Positions 23,452 through 36,979 are shown, numbered from the stretch's first letter. The stretch is DNA of 64,000 bases from Copromyces sp. CBS 386.78 (GCA_030685235.1 MU839082.1:744001-808000); one strand, 5' to 3'. Notes: a model not told the origin generated them from the sequence alone. Translations and numbers: made by a program.

Positions 23452-25400
23452 ATGGGGGCGCCGCCGCCCCCGTCGTAAGCACTAGAACTAACCGCTACGG
23501 ACTATAAAGAGTGGTTAGAAGAGGTAATAATAAGAGAATAGGTATTACGCTATAACTATTAATTAACGGCGGCGGTAATTAAATTAGGCCGACGGTACGA
23601 ATTTACTATCGCCGATTTCAACCCGAAGTTTAATAGTAATACTATAAAATGGTATATAGTCGGTACGAAACGAAAAAAGAAGAAAGCCTAATAATTAGAA
23701 GACGACGACGAATAATACCTATTATTTAAAACGAAGAATTCCCTTTTTATTTAAGTAAGGACGGAAATTATAAGCTTTTAATCCTTCCTCTTCTAAAAGA
23801 AGGTTCCGGATATTATAATACTAATTTATTTTTATAGTACGGGTAAAGAAACTTTTATGTATATTATCTTAAATTATTTACGGATAATTGACTATTAGAC
23901 GACGGTAGCTGATTAATTATAAATAAAAAAAGAGTTCTAAATTTATTTAAACGACGGAACCCGAACTAAAAGAATCCTTTTGTAAATATTATAATTTAAT
24001 AAGTTAAATAAATACCGTTTAATAATCGAATTAGAAGGAAAATAGCGTGATAAATTCGTATAGTATTTGTAAATATATTTAATTATAATATTAGAATAAA
24101 AGAATATAAAAAAGACGGGAAGAAGAGGAATTAAACTATATTAATTAAAGTAGTTACTTAATTACGAAAGTAATACTAAAATAATTAATTAATATTCTTT
24201 ACAGGCGAAGAGTTTATAAAATATATTAAATATTAATTCCTAATTCCTAATAATTTTATAGCGCTATTAAACCTAATTTTTATTAACTGGAAGGGGACTA
24301 GTAAAATTATTAATTATTATCGGGGAACTAATATTAATATTTCCTTTACTAGAGTTAAAAACGGGAGCGGTAAAACGATTAGCTAAAAATATTTCGTAAT
24401 ATCCTTTATACTAGTAATTTTCGACTTTTATATTCTAATAGCGAAGAAGGATATTAAGGTCGTATAAAAGGCCGTCCGTAATTAAACGCTTACGTACGTC
24501 TTTAAAGAAATCGATATAAACGCTACGGAAACGACGAATTAAAGGATTAATATTATTTTAAGAACGGGATAAAATAATAACCGTAATTTAAATAGTATTA
24601 TATTTATTATAATAATTTAATAGAATATTTAATATATATTTTATATTAATAATAAGATAAATAGTATTCTACTTGCTGGCGTTTCGAAAAATATTAAAAA
24701 AAAAAAACGAAAAGGAAACCGCGGGAAGAAACTTATTCTTAATATTAATATAATAAATATATTCTACGAAGAGTATATAAAATGTAATTATATTAAGGGA
24801 TAGAATATTATAAATATAATTGGCAAATTTTAAGTTATAATAAAGGTAAAGAATACGGTAGATAATATTAATTAATGTAATTAGCGAAGAGAAAGGGAGG
24901 TAAATATAAGGATAAAAAGGATTTACTAGTTAGAAGAAAAGTTAAAAGCGGGGTTAAAAGTTAATACCCGGATAAAAGTTTAAAATTCGGGCGCTAAGGA
25001 AAAAAGGGGCGTAGGGGAGCGGGCGAATTTAAGGGACGGGGAATCTATTATACGGATAAAGTCGATACCGTACTTAACGGCGCTGCGGTTAATACGAATT
25101 GCAAAGCCTAAAAAATTAAATATATAGCCGGGAGGATAGTCGGGAATATAGTTAATAAAAGAGGACGCTATTTTAAAAATTAATTAAATAAAGAAGAAAA
25201 GAAAATTCGAAAAATAGCGGCGGAAAAAAATTCTTATATAGAAGGAAAGAAAGGGCCCTTATATTTATATAAATTTTAATAGAGTCATAAGAATTTGAAG
25301 GATAATAACGAAGCGGGAATAAGGGTAAACGATAGGGAAGGGACGATTATTATAGGCAATTTAAGAAGAAGGAGCGGCGTACAAAAACGGTATCTCGATT
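23452..25400 (+). pseudogene. Unassigned protein remnant with a P-loop-like motif
   Basis: The frame starts with ATG at 23452 (MGAPPPPS, then a RIP stop). It continues through TDYKEWLEE and GRRYEFTIADFNPKF to a Lys-rich run at about 23670-23690. A frame change occurs near 24200, where a GT...AG stretch of about 35 nt could be a short intron or an indel. Then come FINWKGTSK and, at 24363-24377, GSGKT, an exact Walker A pentapeptide. About 133 residues later lies FYEEY (24762-24776), which could be a Walker B. The rest is basic and poorly readable. The P-loop followed by LIAKKDIKVV recalls viral DNA-packaging (terminase-type) ATPases, but that is a weak impression. The product is unknown. Confidence 0.45.
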
Positions 25401-25968
25401 ATTCTAGTGTTGGATCGAAGGCAATAGAGGGGAAGTAACTTATTTATTAAGGCGGTAGGTAAGTATTGTTACAAATAGAATTGAAATAGAGTAGGCGCGA
25501 TTTATTCGTAATTGAAAGGAGTTAGCGGTTTTTATCCGACGGCGCTTATTGCTATATAGTTTCCTCTAGAGAATTAGGAAAAGTACCCTATACTAATAAG
25601 ACACTATAAATAAATAGTATAGGGAATAAGACTATTATTAATTTAATATAGAATTTTCAAAAATATATATAAATAATTTCGGATTTAAAAGGGGTTATTA
25701 AAATAAAATTAAGGTAATTCGATTACTTTAATAAAATAATAATAATATAAATAATTTAATCCTTACAGACGCGCCTTATATTATAATTATATAAAAATAA
25801 ATTTCGCTATTACTTTCGGCGCTATACTAACTAAAAGAATTAATCGTTTACTTATTATATTTTATATTATTACTTATTATTACTATATAAGGTTTTAAGT
25901 AAGTTACGTATATAAACGAAACTTAAGCCTAAGAGTGAAATTAGCCCCGCGCTTTTAAATATATTATT
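25400..25968. other. Stretch without recognised gene before the LTR of Gypsy element 2
   Basis: The first 200 bp are moderately GC-rich and little mutated (25400-25560), perhaps the 3' end of the preceding element. The remainder is AT-rich. Confidence 0.4.
25590..25630. other. Inverted repeat CCCTATACT ... AGTATAGGG
   Basis: Nine-base arms are separated by about 20 bases. It lies in the gap after the P-loop remnant and could be a terminal structure of that element or chance. Confidence 0.35.
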
Positions 25969-26276
25969 TATCACAGGGTTAGCCTTATAATAGTTCAGAG
26001 CATACGGTTGGCAGCTATCGGAGCCAGGAATCAGGCTATGGCTCCGAATATAGTATAAGGCCATTACGGCCTTTGCAGAAGGCTACAATAGCCTTATCAT
26101 CGCTATCGCTATATAAGTCGTACTAGCTCTATAGCACTTATAAAATTACTATAGAGCCAATCTCTTAAATTAGCCTCTATAAAAACCAATTTAAAATCGT
26201 ACCCTTAAACCTTTCTTCTTACTCCTTCGTATAATTACGTATATTCTTACCTACCTTATACCTTTATACCGTAATA
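25969..26276 (+). repeat. 5' LTR of Gypsy element 2 (308 bp)
   Basis: Starts TATCACAGGG (from TGTCACAGGG) and ends CCGTAATA (from CCGTGACA). It has the same length as the 3' LTR. The outer half is nearly unmutated (TTCAGAGCATACGGTTGGCA); the inner half is fully RIP-altered. Confidence 0.93.
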
Positions 26277-26599
26277 GTTAATTATACTTTTAAACTATTA
26301 TATTTATACGTACATCTCTTTTCAACCCTTAGAATCGTATAGCGAAAAATTACGTAATCTAAAATTATATTAGGATCGCTTTATAGGAATTATAGACCCC
26401 GGTATATAAAATCGCTTCGTTAAGCCGTAGACTTATTAAGACCGGACTTTAAAAATAGTAATTTAATTATTACAATTACGCCTTTATATTGCGGTAGTCC
26501 CCTTTATATTATAAATCAACTTCTTTATAAAAAATAATAATAATTATAATTATTATTTTAGTAATAATAATAATAATAGTAACGATATTTTATTACCGG

Positions 26600-28075
26600 A
26601 TTACATCGCTCTAAACCCTTAGGAAATAAGATAAAGAATTAATTTATTAATAAATAATTCCCTTAATTTATTCGATTTTAAAGAATTTTTCGACGTTCTT
26701 ACTAAAAATTTAATTCCTAATACTAAAATTTATTAAATAGCCCTTCTTTAATTCGTTAATATTATTTGCGGTATTTATGATTTCGTAAACGGCTTTACGG
26801 AAGATATTCGGCCACGTTTAATTTCTTAAAATTATAAAATTTTCGCTAAAATCGTTGCCTAATAATTAACTTTCAAATTTATTATCGAATTATTAGGAAG
26901 GGCGCTTATAATAATTATTATAAATTATAATATTATAGTAGAATAACGAAACGTAGTACAATATATAATTACAACTCTATAATAGCGGATTATAATTATA
27001 TTTATTATAGCCCCTTTTAATATACTAGAGACTTTTAACGCCCCCGAAGAAGCTACAATAGCCGTTTCCCAGCCCTTTAAGTATATTATCGAAAACCCCC
27101 CGATTTTTATTAGGGAGGATAAAAATAATATTAAATACTACGATATTTTTTAATTATAGTAGAATTAAATTAGGACTACGTAAGAATTCGATTCCCTCTA
27201 TTTCCCTACGGAATAAGTTAAAATTGTATGCGTAATATTCCGGCTAGGATTAGACTTATATTCGGTATTAGACGACGGCTTAAAAAAGTTTATAGAACTC
27301 TTTAAGGAATTTAAGAAATAGTTGTAAACGACTAGCGAAATTTTCTTTATATGCTTTATAGACCGATATAATAATATTAATATTAAATTAAATACTGATA
27401 AACGTTTTATTAATTTCTATTAAAATAATATTCCTTTCCCGCGCTTCGAAATCGAATTTACTAAATTTATAGATAAATATAAGTTTAACGACGCGATAAA
27501 AGTTTATTACCTTCGTAATAAATTTAATAAATAGCTTCGAAGTATTTTAATTATTTAGGATTTCCCCGAAGATAATAATTATATTACGTAATTAAAGTTT
27601 GTAAAGAAGGTTAATTAGAAATTAAAGGACGCCGATTATTATAATAAAATAGTTGTAAATATTTTTAAAGATTTAAACTCCTCCTTTAAGAATATTATAG
27701 CGGCCCTTCCTATTATAGTTAATAAATTTATAAGTTAGGGAGGAAATTAAATAAATTTTAATTCTATAAATCTCTCTATTATATTCGACCCCGAAATTTT
27801 TAAAGAACGAAGGGAGAAGGGCTTCTACTACTATTATAGCCAATAAAATTATATCGCCCGTAATTATTTCGAATCTATTAATTAAAGTAATAAATTTCGC
27901 GCTAATGGTAAATTAGTTAATAAGAAGAAAAAGGGTAGGGGTAAACGTAATAATAGCGGTACTAGGTAGGAACCTACGGAAGTCCCCTCGGTAAAAATTA
28001 CTAATATAATTATAACCCCCGCGATTAAACTAGCCGCGGGCAGTAAATATTATAACGAACTAGAAAATACTTAAC
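26600..28075 (+). pseudogene. Gypsy element 2, gag with RIP-altered zinc knuckle
   Basis: Capsid-like protein including VKIVCVIFRLGLDLYS at about 27210-27260 and LDDGLKKFIELFKEFKK directly after it, as in Gag of fungal Ty3/Gypsy elements. The CCHC zinc knuckle at 27826-27867 now reads YYYYSQ, stop, NYIARNY: all three zinc-binding Cys and the His have become Tyr. A basic Lys-rich stretch (VNKKKKGRGKRNN) follows near 27915-27955. Gag would form the particle and bind RNA. Stops are TAA/TAG. Confidence 0.85.
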
Positions 28076-28089
28076 TTTTACGCTTAATT

Positions 28090-30891
28090 GCGCGTAGAAG
28101 CCGAGTTGGGTAATTATATTATAAAAATAACGGGATTTTTTAACAAATTTAGAAGAAATATAAATCTAATTATTAAATAATACTATTTTAAATTTAATTT
28201 TATTATTTACGTATATAATTACTAATATATAAAAAAATTATTATATTTCCTTTATTAATAGCGGATATTTTATATTTATATTTATTAATTATTTTTTCGT
28301 TACGAAATATAATCTTCCCCGTTTCCGCCTTCTTCGTCCTAAAATATTTATATTCGCAAACGGAAATATTAAAAGTATAATTAACGAAAAAATAATAAAA
28401 AAGCTATAAATAAATTATTATAAAGAAGTTATTACTTTTTTAATTTACGACTTCTCTAATAAATACCTAATTATTCTAAGGTTCTTTTAAATAAAATTCT
28501 ATAAATTATATATCGATTATAAGAAAAGTAATATACGTTTTAACTATTCGGGTTATAAAGATTATTATTTATTAACGAAGCTCTCTAATAATTAGACGGA
28601 AATATTCCGAACCTTCTTTAACCCTATTTCTATTATAATTGCCCGCGCTTATAAAAAAACACTTCTCCAAAATAATTCTAAACTCCCTTCCTTTCCTCCT
28701 CACATTTTTAGGGGCTATTTCTATAAGGAAGCGGCTTAATATAAGGAAATTAAAAATTAATTTATTAGGGCTCCTTAATTTAAAGACGAGGGATTTAAAG
28801 AGCGGACCCTCAATTCTCCCGTTAAAGTACTATTAACGGTTCCATTATAAATTTTTATTATATATTACGTAGGCGCGAAAGTATAAAATATTATAAATAC
28901 CGCCGCCGTCTTTATCCTAATTAAACGGGATATACTATATAAATTGTATATTAAATTTAATAGGAAATATATATTAGTAAATATATATTATACTAATATT
29001 CGGATAAATAAATATATTAAAAACAATATAAACTTTATTAATATTAGGGAATTTAACGTTACTACCTTTAAATTTATTTATAAGAAGGACCGATTTTAAT
29101 TATATATTACTAATTACGTTTAATTAGAGAGGTTAATTACCGTTTTAAAATTCCAGGAAATAGATTTTACGTACGAAATTACAGAAAATATTATTAAAGG
29201 ACGAGGGGAAAAGTATAAAGACGATCTTCTACGTTCCCTCCACTCCTTTATTAATAATATAGCCGGTAAATACAAATTTAAAATATAAAAAGAGGCGGCG
29301 ATAATCGCTAAATCTATCGCCTTAATAGGGGATTTAACTAAAAATATACTATTCTATAAAAAAACTATACATTACATTTATTTAATAAAAATAATAGAAG
29401 AAGACGTTTAAAACTTCTTCAATAAAATAAATAAACTTTAAAAGATTAAGGAAGAAATAAAAAGGATATTAATAAATTATTATTAATTATATATCGACGC
29501 TTTTCTTCTTATATTAACCGATAAAATACCTCTATACCGTTTATATGATTATAAAATCGAATTTAGATTAGGAGAGTAGCTACTATACGCTAAATTTAAA
29601 CCGATATTATTTATCGAATCTATTATTATTAAAAAATAAATTAACAAAAACTTTAAAAAGAAGTTTATCTATCCCTCCCAATCCGTTACCGCTTCGCCTA
29701 TCCTGTTAATATAAAAGCCGGGCGGGGGGGTCTATATTTATATTGATTACTATAATATTAATAATATCATTTTAAAAATATAATATCCGATTCTATTAAT
29801 TAAAGAAATTTTTAACCCTATTTATAAGGCGAAGATCTTTATTAAATTCGATATTATTAATACATTTAATAAAATACAGGTAAAGGAAGGCTACGAATAG
29901 TTTACTATATTTATTACCTATTTTAAACCTTTCGAATCCTTAATATATTTATTTAATTTATAAAGGGTATTAGGGACGTTCTAAAATTATATTAACAACG
30001 TCCTATATAATATTTTCGATATATATACTACTACTTACCTTAATAATATCCTCGTTTATTGGGAGAACGAAGAAGATTATATAAGGCATATTAACGAAAT
30101 TTTACGAAGGATAATTAATATAGGCCTATAAATTAATATTAATAAATATAATTTTTATACGAAATAGATTAAATATTTAAAGTTTATTATTACCCTTAAA
30201 AGTATTAAAATAAATTTAGAAAAAGTAGTAATAATTATTTTATAAAAGGTTCTAAATATTAAAAGGGCGCTATAGCGTTTTTTAGGATTCGTTAATTTCT
30301 ATCGGCGGTTTATTAAATACTTCTCTATTTTAACGGGACTATTATACGAATTAATAAAGAAAATTATTAAAGATTAGAAATAAAAAGATTAATATTAATA
30401 CTCTTTCGATATATTTAAGCGAATTTTTATTATCAGACTAATATTACCTATTTATAATTAATTTAAGTAGACGGTTATAGAAATAAATACTTTAAATTAG
30501 GCCTATAGCAGTAATCTCTTTTAATACAACGAAAATAGGGTATTATAATTAATAATTTACTTTAATCAATAATATTCATTAGTAGAATATAATTACAATA
30601 TTTACAATAAAAAATTATTCGTTATTATTAAAGCGCTAGAGGAATAGAAATTAGAATTGGAAGGAATATAATAGCCGTTCGAAATTTTAATAAATTATAA
30701 AGGATTAAAATCATTTACAGTTAATAAATAATTAATATTATAAGATATAAAGTAATTATAATTTCTCTCCTACTTTAATTTTATTATTTAATACCAATTA
30801 AGCTCGCTATAAATCCGCCCTAATACATTAAACCGTAAACCGGAAAATATCTTAAAACATCGTCTTCCGGCGCGAGGCGGGAAGAATTTAT
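28090..30891 (+). pseudogene. Gypsy element 2, pol 5' part (protease region, RT, RNase H)
   Basis: RT is clear at about 29700-30200: YPILLIKEIFN, then KIFIKFDII, then the active site at 30036-30047 reading YLNN (YLDD in the family), followed by ILVYWENEEDY. RNase H-like sequence follows to about 30790. The frame then reads ...ARGGKNL and is cut at 30890/30891 by the Helitron. The region upstream of RT (28090-29600) holds degraded protease and linker sequence without readable motifs. The frame is restored exactly when the Helitron is removed. Confidence 0.88.
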
Positions 30892-30922
30892 TGAAGCGCA
30901 GTTGTTATAGGTCTAAAAATAG

Positions 30923-31215
30923 ATTCTACCTATTGTAAATAGTTAGATTTTGACGGTCTACCGCAAATACCAAACTATATTCCACCTATTGTAAATGGTT
31001 AGATTTTAACGGTCTACTATAAATACTAAACTGTATTCTACCTACTATAAATAGTTAAATTTTAACGGTCTATAGTAAATACTAAACTATATTATACCTA
31101 TTATAAATAGTTAAATTTTAACGGTTTATTATAAATGCTAAGCTATATTCTACTTACTATAAATAATTAAAGTTTAACAGTTTATTATAAATATTAAGCT
31201 GGATTCTATTTACTA
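30923..31215. repeat. 56-bp tandem repeat, about 5.2 copies, at the Helitron 3' end
   Basis: ATTCYACCTATTGTAAATRG recurs with starts at 30923, 30979, 31035, 31091, 31147 and 31203, exactly 56 bp apart. The first two copies are almost unmutated and later ones carry increasing C>T/G>A changes. The array lies 30 bp from the terminus. Short tandem repeats near one end are known from non-canonical fungal Helitrons. Confidence 0.95.
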
Positions 31216-31309
31216 TAAGAAAAAGTATTTATTTAAACGGAGCCTAATTATACCTACGGAAGATAATAAAATACTTATTTTGCCCAAGCTAAGAGATACT
31301 ACTTTTAAA

Positions 31310-31725
31310 GTTTTTATACCTCTACGTTTTTTAAACTTCTAAATTATTCTTAAAATATTTCTACTCTAAGTTTTAATACTTTAAGTTTTTTATACTTTTA
31401 AATTTTTCATACTTTTACATTTATTATACTTTTAAATTATTCTTAAGATATTTCTACTCTAAATTTTAATACTTTAAATTTTTTATACTTTTAAATTTTT
31501 TATACCTTTACATTTTTTAAACTTCTAAATTATTTTTAAAATATTTTTACTCTAAATTGTTTTATACCTATACGTTTTTTTACTCCTTTAATCTCATTAT
31601 TCTTCTAAGTTATTATTAAAATATTTTAACTTTAAATTTTTCACACTTTTAAGTTTTTTATACTTCTAAATTTTTTACAATTTTAAATTTTATTTAATCT
31701 AAAAATATTTATTTTTTTATTATTT
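31310..31725. repeat. T-rich degenerate tandem repeat (about 15-35 bp units)
   Basis: TTTTATACTTTTAAATTTTT-like units recur, interspersed with AAATTATTCTTAAAATATTTC at intervals. It is strongly strand-asymmetric (T-rich on plus). Noncoding. Confidence 0.75.
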
Positions 31726-32435
31726 AAAATAAAAAAGGAGTTTAGGACTTATAGTATAAACCCCACCTTAATACTTCTAGAAGCCGAACTTGAGGTTTTC
31801 CATCTATAATACCCGAGGGATAGCCTATCTAACATATACTTTAATTTTACGCCCGTCTATAACTTATAGGCATTTTATAATTTAAAACTATACTATATAC
31901 TAACCTACTAGATTTTATAAATAATTTATCCCCAATACAATCTATAATTTTTATCCTCCGTTCACTTTATTATCGGTTTAATTTTAGGATATAATTAGCA
32001 TTTATTTTAATTTTAAAGTATAGTTAGCATTTATCTTTATTTTAGGGTACAGCTTAATTTTATCTAAAGCTTAGTATTAACTCGATTTTATACTACGGTT
32101 AATCGGTCGGTCGGTATCTATATTATATTAGCATAAGGTATCTATAGTAAATATAAGTATCTATAATAAATATTTAAATTAATAATTAAATAATTCTTTT
32201 AATAATTTTTTATTTCAATTATAAAAGTAAGTCCAAAGGGTCGAAGAGCGGTCCAGAGGGTCGAAGGTTATATCTACGGAATCGCCGATTTCTAAGAATA
32301 ATAACCGAATCCGGACTAATCCCGTAAATAGAAAATAGCCCCTCCTACTTAAACTATAGGACTATTATAACTAATCGTTACCTAAGATTAATAATAGAAA
32401 TTACAGGAATATAATTTATAAAAGCTAATTTACGT
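31726..32435. other. Helitron internal stretch without recognised gene
   Basis: RIP-altered AT-rich DNA. The partial direct repeat TTTTAGGRTAYARYTWGCAT appears near 31983 and 32010. Nothing else was recognised. Confidence 0.4.
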
Positions 32436-32439
32436 CAAT

Positions 32440-32640
32440 ATAGTAATAATAAAGGTATTAATACTAGGGATAATATTAAAAATAATATTAAAGTTAATAA
32501 TATTAAAAATAATATTAAAATTGAAAATGGCAAAATTAAAGATGGTATTGAAATTCAAAATAGTATTAAAAATAGTATTAAAGTTCAAGATAATATTGAA
32601 ATTGGCTAGTAATATTGAAAATAGTATTGAAATTTATAAT
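32440..32640. repeat. Degenerate 18-21-bp tandem repeat (AATAGTATTAAAAATAGTAT)
   Basis: Alternating AATATTAAAAAT and AAAGTTCAAGATAATATTG-type units run for about 200 bp. It lies between the T-rich array and the accessory remnant. Confidence 0.75.
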
Positions 32641-32899
32641 ACGATTTATACATTTTCACATAAGACATTCACGCATTACATATATCAAGACTAGTAAATA
32701 GTAGTAGAATAAAAAGCAAATAATAATTAATAAGTAATAATATCCGAAGGCGAAGCAAAGTAAATTAAATACGGAGTATTATCAATATACTAATTCTCAA
32801 ACTAAAATTATTATTTTCATCCTTATAATCCTTATTATTATTATCCTTATTATTATCCTTATTATCCTCGTCCTCTTTAATTTTTATTAATCTATAATA

Positions 32900-34290
32900 A
32901 AAATGAATAGGCATTAAACTCTTTCGGTTTAAGCTTAAGTTTAGGGACCCTTAAATTATTATTAATAGTAATATCCAATTCCTTCTTCCTCTATTCCTTC
33001 CTCTTCCTATAATTACTTTCATCCTAAAAGCTCTTTACCATCGCCTCTAGCTCGGTAAAACGGGCTTTAATAATATCCTAAATAGGATAATTAGCCGGGG
33101 TAATAATAAAGTAAGCTAGGGGGATAGAATAGCTGGTAAAAAGAAGGAGGGATTAGGGGGGTAAAGGCTGTAAAACCGAAGAGGGGATTATAGAAATAAA
33201 GCTGGGACTAGGGTTAGGGTTACCTTCGAAGGTCTTAAAAGGTAATAAAATAAGGCGTTTAATAACGTAATATAAGGGCGTTAAACCGGGGGCTTTAAAA
33301 ATCTCGAAGGCTAAGGGAAAGGGGCCGGGGATTAGGGAAATATAGCGGCGAATTTTACCGTCGCGGACGTAGGGGACAACTTCGAATTTAAGTCTAAAAG
33401 TAAAATTAATAGAGCTACTAAACTATAATATTAATGAATATTTAAAAAAGAAAAAAGTAAAACACTTACTTAAAAATAATTCCTACTTTCTCAAAGCGAT
33501 TTATAGGGCTAATAGTATTGAAAATATTATTATATAACTTCCGTATAGGATAATTATCGCTAATATCTCCTAAATTTTAAAATTACCGATAAATAGTATA
33601 TATTTTAAAACGTCTAAAATTATAAACAACCTTCTATTTTATATAGACAAAATATTTCTTACCCTTACTTATTTTAATTTCGACGCAATAATATACGTTT
33701 CTTATATAATATTAATATAAAGTAGTATAAGGATAACTATACGGAAGGCTACTATTACCGCTATCCTCTTCGTCTTCCTTATTATTGTTATTATTAATAT
33801 CGTCCTAGTAAATATAAATATTAAAATAAGAAAAAGAAAAAATTTAAATATAGACAATAATTATAAATAATAAAAGGAAACTAAATAAGCAGGAAATAAA
33901 TATAAAATTTATAATCTTCCTCTTCTTCGCCGAAAGGGGTATAGCCTCATCCTTCTCTAATAGCTTAGTACGGCGGGGGAAGAACTTGCCGGCCGGATTA
34001 TAAGGTAATTAAAACGGACGACCGGAGGTAATAGTAACGGCCGGGGTACCTAGAGAAGCGGTAATATAGCGGCGGCGGTTAAGAGGCGCGGCGGGCTATT
34101 TAGGAGGGCGGGTAAGAGTTTTAAAGACGGGCAGCTAGGCCGAATTAAATATATAACTAATAATAATAGTAGTAAGGACGGAAAAATCGTTAGAAAATAT
34201 TATATTTATATAATAATTATTAAATAAACTAGCCATACGTACGTAATTAAATTAATCCTAAACAAATAATAAATATAGTTTATATTATTT
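32900..34290 (-). pseudogene. Helitron accessory protein 1, unknown, Pro-rich with charged C-terminus
   Basis: Reading minus strand from 34290 down, pieces include ITSGRPF near 34010 and PAGKFFPRRTKLLEKDEA near 33985-33930. After an unreadable part (33890-33440) comes a Pro-rich stretch (PAPFPQPSRFLKPP with stops read as Q, near 33310), then FTELEAMVKSF near 33030 and a Lys/Glu-rich end near 32960. Stops are TAA/TAG only. It may be one gene with introns or two remnants. No domain was recognised. It lies downstream of RepHel on the same strand. Confidence 0.45.
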
Positions 34291-35049
34291 ATATAGTATA
34301 ATAATTAATTTATAGAAGGAAAAGGAAGAGGAGAGGAAATAATTTCGAATAATAAATAAAATTTAAAGGTAGTGAAAGTATAATAATAAAGGTACAATAA
34401 TAAAGGTACGCTAGTAAAGGCATGCGTAGGCAAGTATATAAATAGTATTTACTAAATAAATTAATATAGTAATAAAAATTAAACAATAAATATATTAATT
34501 ACTTATTATTAATATATAGATTTATATATATACAATCGAATTATATACAAATATTCGAAGGTAATTAATTTCCTACTCTAAATCTAAACTACCGTCCTAT
34601 CCACCTATATAAAATCTATAAATAACTCCTATACAATAATAACTCCTTTATATTAAATTATTCTATTAATTATTAATTAAACTTTTCCGAATATATAATT
34701 GAATATATCGAAATTCATTCTATTATTTAAATAGGCTATATAACCGAATAACGAAATAAGGAGTAGGCTAGACCCTTCTAAATACATAATTAAATAATTC
34801 GAAATTTACTTTATTATTTAAATTAGCTATAGCCTTAAATTTAATTCTATTAATAATAATTCCCTTATATTAAACCACTTTATTGAATACTAATTAAACT
34901 TCTTCGAATATATAGTTAAACGAATCGAAATTTACTTTATTATTTAAATAAATTATAGAATAAATTTATAATAAATATAACTTCTAATTAAAATCGAAGA
35001 AGGTAAAGCTATACTGGTAGTAATAGTATTACGTACGCTAGCTCTATAA

Positions 35050-36300
35050 TATACCTACGTTTTTTTATTTGAACAAATCTTTAATCGTCGGCTTCGTAAA
35101 ATATTGAACGGTATTATCCTTTATTTAAATTATGTTTATAGAAACTATTTTAATATTTTGTAGATGAATTAACGTATTATAACCCTTATTCCAAAGCTTC
35201 CTATATACTTCGCTAAAATCGATGCTACTAATAAGGTTAGCGGCCTTATCCGTATTGGCGGTAAGGGTATCAGTAATAGCCTTCTTAATATAATAGAATT
35301 AGAGAAACTATCTGTCGTAATACGGATAGAATCCCGGTAATAATAAATTCGTTAACGGCAATTCCCGCTCGGCCTTTTATTTAGCCGTCAAACATTTGTA
35401 ATAAACCGATCTTCGAAAGTATTTCAAAAATTATATCGCCGAAAAATATATTACTTAAAGCTATACCGGGGGTAGAAAGGGCGGCGTCGGACCTTTATAA
35501 TAAAGCGCCGGAAAACCCGGTTAATTTCAAATGTAGAAAACCTCCTAAAAACGTTATAATACTTACCCCTAGTAATAATAACGATAATTTGTCGTTATAG
35601 TAACGATTTATCTCCTTTTTAGTTAGCTAACTGTATTTATAATATTTATATATCTTCTCGTATTTGGTAACGGAGGGCGGACTATTAGTTTATCCTCCCG
35701 TAGGAATAAATTATTTTCTTATACTTTAATTCGGTAGACCGAAAGCGAATATATAATACAATTAACTTTAATTAATTAATCTACGAAATTACATATTAAT
35801 TATACTTATAATACTTATATATTTTAACCGGGCACTTCTATAATTTAAAATATATTTTCTCGTATTTAATAACGGGGGTAGTCCTAATTAGCGATTAGCG
35901 TTAATTTTAATAGTTAAATTCTATAGGATAATATAGACGATTTAGAGCTCCTTCGAAGTAAGAATCTAATTATTAATAGTAGGGTTAGAAATAGTGTCGG
36001 GGGTAAGTATTATAATTTTCTTAAGGGGTATTTAAGCGTGAAGTACCTTATAACCTAAGTAATAGGATATTAGTTAATTAAATACTTTAACGGGCGGTAT
36101 TTGGTAATATATTTAAAGTAACGAATAGGCGGCCGATTAATTCGCGTTAAGGTAATAATATTAACTAAGAATATTATTAAATATTCTTATATAGGCATTT
36201 ATTAGAAGTAGCGGCTTTAGGAGGTTATTAAAGGTGGTATTAATATATTTGAATGTAGGCGAGGTAGGTAGAAGTAATTTGCGTTTTAGGGTTTATTATA
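35050..36300 (-). pseudogene. Helitron accessory protein 2, unknown, full copy
   Basis: The minus-strand reading includes DFSEVYRKLWNKGYNTLIHL at about 35220-35160, followed by FTKPTIKDLFK near 35100. The same protein-like segment recurs in the shorter copy at 37180-37640. Function unknown. Its two copies on the RepHel strand suggest an accessory or captured gene. Confidence 0.45.
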
Positions 36301-36979
36301 TTGGCTATAATTAATAATAATTTTAATTTTATTTTTAAAAAGAACCGGTATTCCGCGCTAAATACATTGAATTCGATATTAGGAATATTATTTATTTTTA
36401 ATTAGAATTAAAGAAATAAGGTAATATTGAAGATAAAAAGGTAGCCGTATATTAAAAATAAGTAAACGTTCGTACGGGAATATATATCGATTATATATAA
36501 ACAAGGGCGATTATATATAATCGAAATATTTAAATTTAATACTAAATTTATATTAAGATTATTTAAAATAGATTAAGAGAGGGAGAGAAAATTTAGAAGG
36601 GAAGGCAATTCTATAACGGTAGTACTAGTAGTAGCGCTAACAATAGTTTAATAATAATTATTTAGAATTTTACGGCGGGAATTAGGGTTATTGGCAATAA
36701 TAATAAGGGTAGCGTTAACTTATTTTCCATTTCTAATTATATAGTGCTTAACGGCCGGTTCGAAAATTTTACGGACGGCCTCCTTAATTATATTACTTTT
36801 AAAAATAATATTCGAATTGTAAAATTAGGTAGTAAATTAATTATTAACGTTAAGAATAGCAGGTATAGCGATGGTATTAATAATTGATAGTTAATAAACG
36901 ATAGAAGAGAGATGGGGAATATATATTTAAATAATAGAATTATTATAATAGATTACTTTAGACCGCTATTTACTAGATA
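36301..36979. other. Helitron internal stretch without recognised gene
   Basis: RIP-altered DNA between accessory copies. It contains a near-duplicated segment, CGATTATATATAA / GCGATTATATATAATCG, near 36490-36520. No protein was recognised. Confidence 0.4.

Noticed and set aside
31310..31725. CRISPR-like array
   Set aside because: Units are degenerate, T-rich and of irregular length without spacers; fungal context.
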